Source: Streptomyces camelliae
GTDB lineage: Bacteria > Actinomycetota > Actinomycetes > Streptomycetales > Streptomycetaceae
Direction: 5' to 3'
NCBI RefSeq assembly: GCF_027625935.1
Contig: NZ_CP115300.1
Coordinates: 6,634,001 to 6,698,000, forward strand
DNA length: 64,000 nucleotides
In this document: in pieces, positions 1 through 8,222 of the stretch
Layout: every line of letters starts with the position of its first letter
Numbering within the stretch: the first letter of the stretch is position 1
The notes under the pieces: model-generated
What the model was told of the DNA's origin: nothing
What the model saw: the letters and a program-made list of their open reading frames with translations, nothing else
The model's database searches: none
Program-made: the position numbers and the translations under genes

Positions 1-322
1 GCATGTCGGCCGAATGGAGTACGGAGGAGTGTTCTACGGATGACACGATCAGGTGGCGTCCCACCCGCCGCCGCCCGGCCAACGCCCCCGCGACACCCAT
101 GTGTACGGCCCGTGTCCCGGACGAGGTGAACACCACCTCGTCGGCCCGGCACCCGACCGCCTCGGCAGCCGCCTCCCGGGCGGCGTCCAGCAGCATCCGA
201 GCCTTACGGCCCTCCCGGTAAAGACGCGCGGGATCGGCCCATCCTTCGTCCAGGGAGGCCAACAGAGCCTGACGGGCGACGGGGTGTAGAGGAGCACTGG
301 AGGCAGCGTCGAAGTAGGCCAT
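1..322 (-). CDS. Cysteine desulfurase / class V aminotransferase-like protein (N-terminal part, runs off left edge)
   Basis: The minus strand from an ATG at 322 stays open to the window edge and gives 107 residues. It begins MAYFDAASSAPLHP, continues with ARLYREGRKA and then VGCRADEVVFTSSGTRA and VSSVEHSSVL. This is the start of the NifS/IscS fold: the YFD(N/A)A opening, the GR..R segment and the TSG(T/S) phosphate-binding turn, then the EH.S..H region that stacks on PLP. The family moves sulfur from cysteine to Fe-S or thio-cofactor synthesis. The PLP lysine and catalytic cysteine lie outside the window, so activity cannot be judged. It is divergent from ctaC. Confidence 0.85.
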   Translation of the reverse strand, partial: MAYFDAASSAPLHPVARQALLASLDEGWADPARLYREGRKARMLLDAAREAAAEAVGCRADEVVFTSSGTRAVHMGVAGALAGRRRVGRHLIVSSVEHSSVLHSADM

Positions 323-494
323 ACGGCAACGTTAAGACCCTGGCGGAGGCAGCAAACCCAGGGGCGCGGGGCTGTTTCCATTGCGGCTCCGCCGCGGGGC
401 GCGACCAGCCACAACGGACCCGCGGCCGCCAATCCAGCTAACCAGCCACTCCAGTAGGCCCCCCTCCCCGCGAACCCCCGGAGGGCGTCGGCTA

Positions 495-523
495 GGGTTT
501 GGTCCGCATAAACATCCAAACCC
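495..523. promoter_or_regulatory. Inverted repeat at the probable ctaC promoter
   Basis: GGGTTTGG at 495-502 and CCAAACCC at 516-523 are perfect 8-base inverted arms 13 bases apart. A -10-like TAGGGT (493-498) overlaps the left arm, about 105 bases before the ctaC start. A dimeric regulator or an early hairpin in the ctaCDF transcript could use it. The rest of 323-602 shows no gene. Confidence 0.4.
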
Positions 524-602
524 CTGCCCGACGCAGGGCGGCGACCGACCAGCGAGAAGGCCGCAGCCGACCGCGCGGGCGAGACTCTCGGGAAGGCGCT
601 AC

Positions 603-1562
603 GTGAGTCCCAACGGCTCCGACCGCTCGCCGCGGCGCCCGATGCGGCGGAAGCTGCTGCAGGCACTGACCGCGGGCCTGGTCCTGGCGACCGCAACCGG
701 TTGCACATACAAGGACTTCCCCCGCCTTGGCATGCCCACCCCGACCACGGAAGAGGCTCCGCGGATCCTCTCCCTGTGGCAGGGCTCCTGGGCTGCCGCG
801 CTCGCCGTCGGCGTGCTGGTGTGGGGCCTGATCCTGTGGAGTGCTTTCTTCCACCGGCGCAGCCGCACCAAGGTCGAGGTACCTCCGCAGACCCGGTACA
901 ACATGCCGATCGAGGCCCTGTACACGGTGGTCCCGATCATCATCATCTCGGTGCTCTTCTACTTCACGGCACGGGACGAGTCGAAGCTTCTGGACCTCTC
1001 CAAGAAGCCCGACGTCACCATCAACGTGGTCGGCTACCAGTGGAGCTGGGGCTTCAACTACGTCGAGAACGTCCCCGGTGTCCCCGGCGACGCCAAGACC
1101 GACAAGAACCTGGACGCCATTCCGGACCGGTTCAAGAAGGACTTCCCGGCGAACGCCGGCGGTGTCTACGACGCCGGCACGCCCGCCACGCGGAACCCGC
1201 AGACAGGCAACCCCGGTCCGACGCTCTGGCTCCCCAAGGGCAAGACGGTCCGCTTCGTCCTCACCTCTCGTGACGTCATCCACTCCTTCTGGGTGGTGCC
1301 GTTCCTGATGAAGCAGGACGTCATCCCGGGCCACACCAACGCGTTCCAGGTGACCCCCAACCAGGAGGGCACCTTCCTCGGCAAGTGCGCCGAGCTCTGC
1401 GGCGTCGACCACTCCCGGATGCTGTTCAACGTGAAGGTCGTCTCCCCGGCGGCGTACGAGCAGCACCTCAAGGACCTCGCCAAGAAGGGGCAGACCGGTT
1501 ACATTCCCGCCGGCATCGCGCAGACGAGCCACGAGAAGAACCGGGAGACGAACAACCTGTGA
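603..1562 (+). CDS. ctaC: Cytochrome c oxidase (aa3) subunit II
   Basis: Subunit II of the terminal oxidase; its CuA centre takes electrons from the bc1 complex cytochrome c. The chosen start is GTG at 603, preceded by GGAAGG, giving 319 residues; an upstream ATG at 381 would add a non-conserved basic extension. A signal sequence ends at Cys34 in a weak lipobox (ATGC), so the protein is probably a lipoprotein. Two membrane spans follow at about 62-84 and 100-122. The CuA ligands are visible in [13 protein letters not shown]: Cys262, Glu264, Cys266, His270 and Met273. Its stop overlaps the ctaD start as GTGA, so the two are translationally coupled. Confidence 0.97.
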   Translation: MSPNGSDRSPRRPMRRKLLQALTAGLVLATATGCTYKDFPRLGMPTPTTEEAPRILSLWQGSWAAALAVGVLVWGLILWSAFFHRRSRTKVEVPPQTRYNMPIEALYTVVPIIIISVLFYFTARDESKLLDLSKKPDVTINVVGYQWSWGFNYVENVPGVPGDAKTDKNLDAIPDRFKKDFPANAGGVYDAGTPATRNPQTGNPGPTLWLPKGKTVRFVLTSRDVIHSFWVVPFLMKQDVIPGHTNAFQVTPNQEGTFLGKCAELCGVDHSRMLFNVKVVSPAAYEQHLKDLAKKGQTGYIPAGIAQTSHEKNRETNNL

Positions 1563-3289
1563 GCATCCTCAACGAACCCCAGGGTGCCGCGGCAGCTGAG
1601 GACTCGTACGAGAACGAGCTGCCGGTCAGGCGCAAGCAGCCCGGCAATGTCGTGGTGAAGTGGCTGACGACCACCGACCACAAGACCATCGGAACGCTGT
1701 ATCTGACGACGTCGTTCGCGTTCTTCCTGATCGGCGGCGTGATGGCGCTCCTCATGCGCGCCGAGCTGGCCCGGCCGGGCCTGCAGATCATGTCGAACGA
1801 GCAGTTCAACCAGGCGTTCACGATGCACGGCACCGTGATGCTGCTGATGTTCGCGACGCCGCTGTTCGCCGGTTTCGCGAACTGGATCATGCCGCTGCAG
1901 ATCGGCGCGCCCGACGTGGCGTTCCCGCGGCTGAACATGTTCGCCTACTGGCTGTACCTGTTCGGCTCGCTCATCGCGGTGGGTGGCTTCCTCACCCCGC
2001 AGGGCGCGGCCGACTTCGGCTGGTTCGCCTACTCCCCGCTGTCGGACGCGGTCCGCTCGCCGGGCGTCGGCGCCGACATGTGGATCATGGGTCTGGCCTT
2101 CTCCGGCTTCGGTACGATCCTCGGCTCGGTCAACTTCATCACCACGATCATCTGCATGCGCGCCCCGGGCATGACCATGTTCCGCATGCCGATCTTCGTG
2201 TGGAACGTGCTGCTGACCGGTGTCCTGGTCCTGCTCGCCTTCCCGGTGCTGGCCGCCGCGCTGTTCGCCCTGGAGGCGGACCGCAAGTTCGGTGCCCATG
2301 TGTTCGACGCGGCAAATGGCGGAGCCTTGCTATGGCAACACCTCTTCTGGTTCTTCGGACATCCAGAGGTGTACATCATCGCGCTGCCATTCTTCGGAAT
2401 CATTTCCGAAGTGATCCCGGTATTCTCCCGTAAGCCGATGTTCGGCTACATGGGTCTGATCGCCGCGACCATCTCGATCGCCGGTCTGTCCGTGACCGTG
2501 TGGGCCCACCACATGTACGTCACCGGCGGTGTGCTCCTGCCGTTCTTCTCCTTCATGACCTTCCTGATCGCCGTACCGACCGGTGTGAAGTTCTTCAACT
2601 GGATCGGCACGATGTGGAAGGGCTCGCTGTCCTTCGAGACGCCGATGCTCTGGGCGACCGGCTTCCTGATCACCTTCACGTTCGGTGGTCTGACCGGTGT
2701 CATCCTGGCCTCGCCCCCGATGGACTTCCACGTCTCCGACTCGTACTTCGTGGTGGCCCACTTCCACTACGTGGTCTTCGGTACGGTCGTCTTCGCGATG
2801 TTCTCCGGCTTCCACTTCTGGTGGCCGAAGATGACCGGCAAGATGCTGGACGAGCGGCTCGGCAAGATCACCTTCTGGACGCTGTTCATCGGCTTCCACG
2901 GCACCTTCCTGGTCCAGCACTGGCTGGGCGCCGAGGGCATGCCCCGTCGTTACGCCGACTACCTGGCGGCCGACGGCTTCACCGCCCTGAACACGGTCTC
3001 GACCATCAGCTCCTTCCTGCTCGGCCTGTCGATCCTGCCGTTCCTCTACAACGTGTGGAAGACGGCCAAGTACGGCAAGAAGGTCGAGGTCGACGACCCG
3101 TGGGGCTACGGCCGCTCGCTGGAGTGGGCGACCTCCTGCCCGCCGCCGCGGCACAACTTCCTCACCCTGCCGCGGATCCGCAGCGAATCCCCGGCGTTCG
3201 ACCTGCACCACCCCGAGATCGCTGCCCTGGAGCAGCTTGAGCACGCCGGCCACGGCGCCATCGCGGGCAGCAAGGAGGCCGGCAAGTGA
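1559..3289 (+). CDS. ctaD: Cytochrome c oxidase (aa3) subunit I
   Basis: Catalytic subunit holding heme a and the heme a3-CuB site that reduces oxygen and pumps protons. The GTG start at 1559 overlaps the ctaC stop by 4 bases; 576 residues is normal for actinobacteria. Visible ligands: His90 in TMHGTVM (heme a), His268 and Tyr272 in GHPEVY (CuB ligand with cross-linked tyrosine), His317-His318 (CuB), and His401 with His403 in HFHY (hemes a3 and a). About 12 membrane spans are expected. Codons at 2313-2424, which encode the GHPEVY loop, are unusually AT-rich for this gene (see findings). The stop overlaps ctaF as GTGA. Confidence 0.98.
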   Translation: MSILNEPQGAAAAEDSYENELPVRRKQPGNVVVKWLTTTDHKTIGTLYLTTSFAFFLIGGVMALLMRAELARPGLQIMSNEQFNQAFTMHGTVMLLMFATPLFAGFANWIMPLQIGAPDVAFPRLNMFAYWLYLFGSLIAVGGFLTPQGAADFGWFAYSPLSDAVRSPGVGADMWIMGLAFSGFGTILGSVNFITTIICMRAPGMTMFRMPIFVWNVLLTGVLVLLAFPVLAAALFALEADRKFGAHVFDAANGGALLWQHLFWFFGHPEVYIIALPFFGIISEVIPVFSRKPMFGYMGLIAATISIAGLSVTVWAHHMYVTGGVLLPFFSFMTFLIAVPTGVKFFNWIGTMWKGSLSFETPMLWATGFLITFTFGGLTGVILASPPMDFHVSDSYFVVAHFHYVVFGTVVFAMFSGFHFWWPKMTGKMLDERLGKITFWTLFIGFHGTFLVQHWLGAEGMPRRYADYLAADGFTALNTVSTISSFLLGLSILPFLYNVWKTAKYGKKVEVDDPWGYGRSLEWATSCPPPRHNFLTLPRIRSESPAFDLHHPEIAALEQLEHAGHGAIAGSKEAGK

Positions 3290-3684
3290 AGATCCAGGGC
3301 CGGATGTTCATCTGGCTGAGCGTCTTCATCCTCGTCATGGCGATCGTCTATGGCGTGTGGTCGAAGGAGCCGGCCGGTACCACCGCACTCTTCCTGGCCT
3401 TCGGCCTGAGCGTCATGATCGGCTTCTACCTGGGCTTCACCGCCCGGCGGGTCGACGCGGGCGCCCAGGACGACAAGGAGGCCGACGTCGCGGACGACGC
3501 GGGCGAGCTGGGCTTCTTCAGCCCGCACAGCTGGCAGCCGCTCATGCTGGGCTTCGGCGGTGCGATCGCCTTCCTCAGCATCGCGGTCGGCTGGTGGCTG
3601 ATCTACTTCTCCGCGCCGTTCATCGTGATCGGCCTGTTCGGCTGGGTGTTCGAGTACTACCACGGTGAGAACCGCACCCAGTAG
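3286..3684 (+). CDS. ctaF: Cytochrome c oxidase subunit IV (actinobacterial CtaF type)
   Basis: Small membrane subunit of the actinobacterial aa3 oxidase, 132 residues, with predicted spans near 6-24, 31-51, 84-103 and 105-123. The family stabilises the oxidase within the bc1-aa3 supercomplex and has no catalytic centre of its own. The GTG start overlaps the ctaD stop by 4 bases, and a strong hairpin follows the stop, so ctaC-ctaD-ctaF form one transcription unit. Identification rests on size, membrane pattern and position after ctaD. Confidence 0.95.
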   Translation: MKIQGRMFIWLSVFILVMAIVYGVWSKEPAGTTALFLAFGLSVMIGFYLGFTARRVDAGAQDDKEADVADDAGELGFFSPHSWQPLMLGFGGAIAFLSIAVGWWLIYFSAPFIVIGLFGWVFEYYHGENRTQ

Positions 3685-3700
3685 CACGTGAGAGCGCACC

Positions 3701-3746
3701 GGAAGCCCGGACACTCCGTCAGGAGAGTCCGGGCTTCCTGTTTTTC
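3701..3746 (+). terminator. Rho-independent terminator after ctaF
   Basis: A 17-base arm beginning GGAAGCCCGGAC pairs with GTCCGGGCTTCC across a GTCA loop (one mismatch), followed by TGTTTTTCC. It closes the ctaCDF operon. Confidence 0.9.
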
Positions 3747-3823
3747 CGCAAGTGGCGCAGTGCCGGTCCCTCGTACGGGTTACGTGGCGCGCAAATGGGA
3801 TCAACGCCTCATAGCGTGATCGT

Positions 3824-5089
3824 ATGAACCACACTCCGCGGACCCGCACCGTCGTCAGCTGCGCGCTGCTGCTGACCGCCCTCGGCACGTGCGTCACCGC
3901 CTGCGGTTCGGACGGCGGCAACCCCCTCGCGGCCAAGCCGTACGACGCGGCGGACCTGATCTCCTTCAACGGCCCCACCGGTGCGGGAAAGCAGGCCGAC
4001 CCGGACAAGCCCCTGGAGATCACCGTCAACGACAGTGACGACCGGATCACCGACGTGACCGTCCAGGACGCCGCAGGGCGCTATGTGGCGGGCGAACTCG
4101 CCGCCGACGGCAGCCGCTGGCACAGCACCTCCCCGCTGGCCGCCAACGCCCACTACACGGTCACGGTGAGCACCGAGGACGGCGACGGCGCGCCCGGCCG
4201 CAAGGTCCTCACGTTCGAGACCGGCAAGCCCACCGCCCAGAAACGGCTGAACATCACGCTCGGCCCGAACTCGGGCCAGTACGGGGTCGGACAGCCCATC
4301 ACCGCCGAACTCGACCAGGCGGTGAAGGACAAGGCGCAGCGCGCCGTCGTGGAGCGCGCCCTCCGGGTGGACTCCACGCCGGCCGTGCAGGGCTCCTGGT
4401 ACTGGGTGAGCGACAAGGAACTCCACTACCGGCCCAAGGAGTACTGGCCCGTCCACGCCACCGTCTCGGTGCACAGCAACCTCGACGGCATCAAGATCGG
4501 CGACCGGCTGTGGGGCGGCGCCTCCAAGCCGCTGAAGCTCACCATCGGCGACCGGATCGAGGCCGTCACGGACGCCGCCGCGCACCGGATGACGGTCTAC
4601 AGGAACGGCCAGGCGATCAACCAGATCCCGGTCACCACCGGCAGGCCCGGATGGGAGACCCGCAACGGTGTCAAGGTCATCATGGACAAGCAGTACTTCG
4701 TACGGATGCGCGGCACCACGGTCGGCATCGCCGAGGGCACCTCGGACTCCTACGACCTGTCGGTCTACTACGCCATCCGGGAGACCTGGTCCGGCGAGTA
4801 CGTCCACGCCGCCCCCTGGTCCGTGGGCTCCCAGGGCTATGCGAACGTCAGCCACGGCTGCATCGGCATGAGTACGGCGAACGCCGAGTGGCTTTTCAAC
4901 ACTGTCCGTCTGGGCGACATCGTCAAGGTCGTCAACTCGGGCGGCCGGCAGATGGAGCCCTTCGGCAACGGCTTCGGCGACTGGAACGTCGACTGGAAGA
5001 AGTGGGGCACCGGCAGCGCCCTGACCAAGGCCACGCCGGACGGCCAGGCGCCCGGACAGGCGGTACGCCTTCAGCCGACGGCACTGTGA
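3824..5089 (+). CDS. Lipoprotein L,D-transpeptidase with Ig-like domains
   Basis: A secreted cell-wall enzyme expected to form 3-3 cross-links in peptidoglycan. The 421-residue protein has a signal peptide ending in lipobox VTAC with Cys27, so it should be anchored outside the membrane. Two Ig-like regions (about 55-260) precede a YkuD catalytic domain. The catalytic segment reads YVHAAPWSVGSQGY then VSHGCIGMS, giving His328, His344 and the nucleophile Cys346. It lies between ctaF and ctaE on the same strand but has its own upstream gap after a terminator, so it is probably separately transcribed. Its position inside the oxidase cluster is a streptomycete arrangement rather than evidence of a respiratory role. 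Confidence 0.93.
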   Translation: MNHTPRTRTVVSCALLLTALGTCVTACGSDGGNPLAAKPYDAADLISFNGPTGAGKQADPDKPLEITVNDSDDRITDVTVQDAAGRYVAGELAADGSRWHSTSPLAANAHYTVTVSTEDGDGAPGRKVLTFETGKPTAQKRLNITLGPNSGQYGVGQPITAELDQAVKDKAQRAVVERALRVDSTPAVQGSWYWVSDKELHYRPKEYWPVHATVSVHSNLDGIKIGDRLWGGASKPLKLTIGDRIEAVTDAAAHRMTVYRNGQAINQIPVTTGRPGWETRNGVKVIMDKQYFVRMRGTTVGIAEGTSDSYDLSVYYAIRETWSGEYVHAAPWSVGSQGYANVSHGCIGMSTANAEWLFNTVRLGDIVKVVNSGGRQMEPFGNGFGDWNVDWKKWGTGSALTKATPDGQAPGQAVRLQPTAL

Positions 5090-5103
5090 GGCGCCCCGAG
5101 CTC

Positions 5104-5505
5104 CTACGCGCTCAACAACCGCTTGTGCCGCAACAGAGAAGCGAGCGAGGCGGCGAACTCGACAGGGTCCACCGGAAGGGTCACCGCGGCATCGGCCCGG
5201 CTCCACGTGGCCAGCCACGCATCCTGAGGGCGGCCCATGAGCAGCAGCACCGGCGGGCAGTTGAACACCTCGTCCTTGATCTGCCGGCACACCCCCATGC
5301 CCCCCATCGGCACGGCCTCACCGTCGAGCACACAGACGTCGATCCCGCCCTTGTCCAGCTCACGCAGCACGGCGTCGGGCGTCGCACACTCCACGAACTC
5401 GACAAAGGGGACGTCGGGAGCCGGCCTGCGGCCGGCGGCCATCCGTACCTGCTCGCGGGTGTTGGAGTCGTCGCTGTAGACCAGCACGGTGGCGGTCGGC
5501 TGCAT
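5104..5505 (-). CDS. Atypical response-regulator receiver protein
   Basis: A stand-alone receiver-like protein of 133 residues with no output domain. The fold signs are strand 1 ending in YSDD (Asp12-Asp13), then VCVLDGEA with a phospho-acceptor-like Asp61. The usual lysine after strand 5 (L.KP motif) is replaced by LPVDP, so phosphorylation may be altered. The ATG at 5505 has a clear GGAGG. It is transcribed toward the L,D-transpeptidase and divergently from ctaE, in the middle of the oxidase genes. No histidine kinase lies beside it. A role in signalling to the oxidase is only an inference from place. Confidence 0.75.
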   Translation of the reverse strand: MQPTATVLVYSDDSNTREQVRMAAGRRPAPDVPFVEFVECATPDAVLRELDKGGIDVCVLDGEAVPMGGMGVCRQIKDEVFNCPPVLLLMGRPQDAWLATWSRADAAVTLPVDPVEFAASLASLLRHKRLLSA

Positions 5506-5621
5506 GGTTCCTCCGGGACGTCAGCGTCGTACGGACGGGACGGACAGGGCCGTTCGGCCGGATGTTACTCCCGTCGAAGTCCCCATGAACACCACGTCAA
5601 CACTGGTTCGGCGGGCAGCAA

Positions 5622-5647
5622 CACTCCGAACGGCACCCCCCGGAGTG
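5622..5647 (+). promoter_or_regulatory. Hairpin upstream of ctaE
   Basis: CACTCCG at 5622-5628 and CGGAGTG at 5641-5647 can pair across a 12-base loop. It sits 24 bases before the ctaE start, next to the larger palindrome. Possible leader structure. Confidence 0.35.
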
Positions 5648-5660
5648 AGGGCGGGATAAG

Positions 5661-5681
5661 CGACCGACATAATGTCGGTCG
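5661..5681. promoter_or_regulatory. Perfect palindrome containing the ctaE start codon
   Basis: CGACCGACAT at 5661-5670 is the exact reverse complement of ATGTCGGTCG at 5672-5681, with a single A between. The ctaE ATG is the first codon of the right arm. It could be a repressor site or an mRNA hairpin that hides the start codon. TAATGT within it (5670-5675) also fits a -10 for a leaderless GTG at 5681. Confidence 0.6.
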
Positions 5682-6292
5682 TGGCGACAGCAACGACAGT
5701 AGAAACCGGGCACGCGCACCCGTCGGTCAATCGACCGAACCTCACCAGCGTCGGAACCATCATCTGGCTGAGTTCCGAGCTGATGTTCTTCGCGGCCCTC
5801 TTCGCGATGTACTTCACCCTGCGATCGGTGACGGGTCCGGCGCACTGGAAGCACATGGCCGACGCGCTCAATGTGCCCTTCTCGGCGACGAACACCACGA
5901 TCCTGGTGCTCTCCTCGCTCACCTGCCAGCTCGGCGTGTTCGCGGCCGAGCGCGGTGACGTGAAGAAGCTCCGCATGTGGTTCATCGTCACCTTCATCAT
6001 GGGTGCGATCTTCATCGGCGGTCAGATCTACGAGTACACGAGCCTGGTGAAGGACGAGGGCATCTCGCTGTCCTCGGACCCGTACGGCTCGGTGTTCTAC
6101 CTGACCACCGGCTTCCACGGCCTGCACGTGACGGGCGGTCTCATCGCCTTCCTGCTGGTCCTCGGCCGCACCTACATGGCCAAGAGGTTCACTCACGAGC
6201 AGGCGACCGCCGCCATCGTCGTGTCCTACTACTGGCACTTCGTCGACGTGGTCTGGATCGGCCTCTTCGCCACGATCTACCTGATCAAGTAG
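5672..6292 (+). CDS. ctaE: Cytochrome c oxidase (aa3) subunit III
   Basis: Membrane subunit III of the aa3 oxidase, 206 residues with about five spans. It carries no metal and stabilises proton uptake in the complex. Recognisable family parts are the N-terminal [17 protein letters not shown] segment and the C-terminal [14 protein letters not shown] segment. ATG at 5672 is chosen because the protein from there (MSVVATATT) fits the family; GTG at 5681 is a possible internal or leaderless start. The start lies inside a 21-bp palindrome. It is followed 62 bases later by qcrC, so ctaE and qcrCAB are probably one operon. Confidence 0.96.
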   Translation: MSVVATATTVETGHAHPSVNRPNLTSVGTIIWLSSELMFFAALFAMYFTLRSVTGPAHWKHMADALNVPFSATNTTILVLSSLTCQLGVFAAERGDVKKLRMWFIVTFIMGAIFIGGQIYEYTSLVKDEGISLSSDPYGSVFYLTTGFHGLHVTGGLIAFLLVLGRTYMAKRFTHEQATAAIVVSYYWHFVDVVWIGLFATIYLIK

Positions 6293-6354
6293 CGGGACCG
6301 GCTCCCGCACATCCAGAAGCATCGACGCAGAAGATCCTGACACCGGGGTAATCC

Positions 6355-7167
6355 GTGAAAAAGCTCTCCGCACGACGACGCCATCCGCTGGCGGCGGTCG
6401 TCGTCCTACTCCTCGCGCTGGCGGCCACTGGGGGGCTGTACGCCGCGTTCGCACCCGCGGGCAAGGCGCAGGCCGATGAAACCTCCCAGTCCCTGACCAT
6501 CAAGGAGGGCAAGAAGCTCTACGAGGTCGGCTGCGCCAGCTGCCACGGCACCGGTGGCCAGGGCTCCTCCGACGGGCCGAGCCTGGTCGGCGTGGGCGCC
6601 GCGGCCGTCGACTTCCAGGTCGGCACGGGCCGTATGCCGGCCGCCACCTCGCAGGGCGCCCAGGTCCCGCGCAAGAAGGTCATCTACAACCAGACGCAGA
6701 TCGACCAGCTCGCCGCGTACGTCGCCTCGCTGGGCGCCGGCCCGAGCATCCCCACCAAGGACCAGTACGGCCCGGACGGGGCGGACATCGCCAAGGGTGG
6801 CGAGCTGTTCCGCACCAACTGCGCGCAGTGCCACAACTTCACCGGCAAGGGCGGTGCCCTGACCAAGGGCAAGTTCGCGCCCAGCCTGGAGGGTGTCGCT
6901 CCGAAGCACATCTACGAGGCCATGCAGACGGGCCCGCAGAACATGCCGTCCTTCCCCGACACCACGATGACGTCGAAGAACAAGAAGGACATCATCGCGT
7001 ACCTGAACGCGGTCAACGGCGACAAGACGGAGAACCCGGGCGGTCTGGAGCTGGGCGGCATCGGGCCGGTCAGTGAGGGTCTGTTCGCCTGGATCTTCGG
7101 CCTCGGCGCGCTGATCGCGGTCGCCGTCTGGGTCGCCGCTCGGACCGCAAAGGCCAAGAAGTCATGA
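6355..7167 (+). CDS. qcrC: Cytochrome bc1 complex diheme cytochrome c subunit
   Basis: Membrane-bound diheme cytochrome that carries electrons from the Rieske centre directly to CuA of the aa3 oxidase, replacing soluble cytochrome c in actinobacteria. The 270-residue protein has an N-terminal span (about 11-33), two CXXCH heme sites at Cys60-His64 (CASCH) and Cys156-His160 (CAQCH), and a C-terminal anchor at about 241-263. The GTG start at 6355 has no close alternative. The stop overlaps qcrA as ATGA. Confidence 0.97.
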   Translation: MKKLSARRRHPLAAVVVLLLALAATGGLYAAFAPAGKAQADETSQSLTIKEGKKLYEVGCASCHGTGGQGSSDGPSLVGVGAAAVDFQVGTGRMPAATSQGAQVPRKKVIYNQTQIDQLAAYVASLGAGPSIPTKDQYGPDGADIAKGGELFRTNCAQCHNFTGKGGALTKGKFAPSLEGVAPKHIYEAMQTGPQNMPSFPDTTMTSKNKKDIIAYLNAVNGDKTENPGGLELGGIGPVSEGLFAWIFGLGALIAVAVWVAARTAKAKKS

Positions 7168-8222
7168 GTAGCCAAGACATTCCAGAAGAGAACCTGCCCG
7201 CTGAGCAGGAGCACGCGCACGGCGCCGTGAGCGTGGCGGACGAGAAGAACCCGTTCGCCGACCCGGGCCTGCCCCCGCACGAGCACCGTATCCAGGACAT
7301 CGACGAGCGGGCCGCCAAGCGGTCCGAGCGCGTCGTCGCCCTGCTGTTCACGGTGTCGATGCTGGCCACCGTCGGCTTCATCGCCTCCTACCTGGCCATC
7401 CCGCACGACAAGTCGATCTTCGTCTTCCCGATCGGGCACATCAGCGCGCTGAACTTCGCGCTGGGTCTGACCCTCGGTGCGGCGCTGTTCTGCATCGGCG
7501 CGGGCGCGGTCCACTGGGCCCGCACCCTGATGTCCGACGTGGAGATGGCCGACGAGCGGCACGCGATCGAGGCCCCGCCGGAGCTCAAGGCGAAGGTCAT
7601 GGCGGACTTCCGCCAGGGTGCCGAGGAGTCCGGTCTCGGCCGGCGCAAGCTGATCCGCAACACGATGTTCGGCGCGCTGACCCTGATGCCGCTCTCCGCC
7701 GTCTTCCTGCTCGGCGGTCTCGGCCCGGCGCCGAAGTCCAAGCTGCGGCACACCATGTGGGCCAAGGGCAAGCGCCTGGTCAACATGAACACGAACCAGC
7801 CGCTGCGTCCCGAGGACGTCATGGTCGGCTCGCTCACCTTCGCCAAGCCCGACGGCCTGGAGGAGACGAACGAGGACTTCCAGAACGAGATCGCCAAGGC
7901 CGCCCTGATGATCGTCCGGCTGCAGCCGGGCAACATCAAGGACAAGCGCGAGCTCGACTGGTCGCACGAGGGCATCGTCGCCTTCTCGAAGATCTGCACC
8001 CACGTCGGCTGCCCGATCTCGCTGTACGAGCAGCAGACGCACCACGTGCTGTGCCCGTGCCACCAGTCCACCTTCGACCTCTCCGACGGTGCCCGAGTGA
8101 TCTTCGGTCCCGCCGGCCACGCCCTGCCGCAGCTGCGCATCGGCGTGGACAGTGACGGTTACCTCCAGGCGCTCGGCGACTTCGAGGAGCCCGTCGGTCC
8201 TGCATTCTGGGAGCGCGGATGA
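7164..8222 (+). CDS. qcrA: Cytochrome bc1 complex Rieske iron-sulfur subunit
   Basis: Rieske 2Fe-2S subunit of the menaquinol-oxidising bc1 complex, 352 residues, larger than proteobacterial forms as usual for actinobacteria. Three membrane spans lie near 55-75, 90-115 and 172-192. Cluster ligands are Cys278 and His280 in CTHVGC and Cys297 and His300 in CPCHQS; Cys283 and Cys299 form the expected disulfide. It overlaps qcrC upstream and qcrB downstream by 4 bases each, so the three subunits are coupled in translation. Confidence 0.97.
   Translation: MSSQDIPEENLPAEQEHAHGAVSVADEKNPFADPGLPPHEHRIQDIDERAAKRSERVVALLFTVSMLATVGFIASYLAIPHDKSIFVFPIGHISALNFALGLTLGAALFCIGAGAVHWARTLMSDVEMADERHAIEAPPELKAKVMADFRQGAEESGLGRRKLIRNTMFGALTLMPLSAVFLLGGLGPAPKSKLRHTMWAKGKRLVNMNTNQPLRPEDVMVGSLTFAKPDGLEETNEDFQNEIAKAALMIVRLQPGNIKDKRELDWSHEGIVAFSKICTHVGCPISLYEQQTHHVLCPCHQSTFDLSDGARVIFGPAGHALPQLRIGVDSDGYLQALGDFEEPVGPAFWERG

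Noticed and set aside
381..602. Longer ctaC start at 381
   Set aside because: It would add 74 non-conserved residues before the signal sequence; GTG at 603 has a ribosome site and fits the family.
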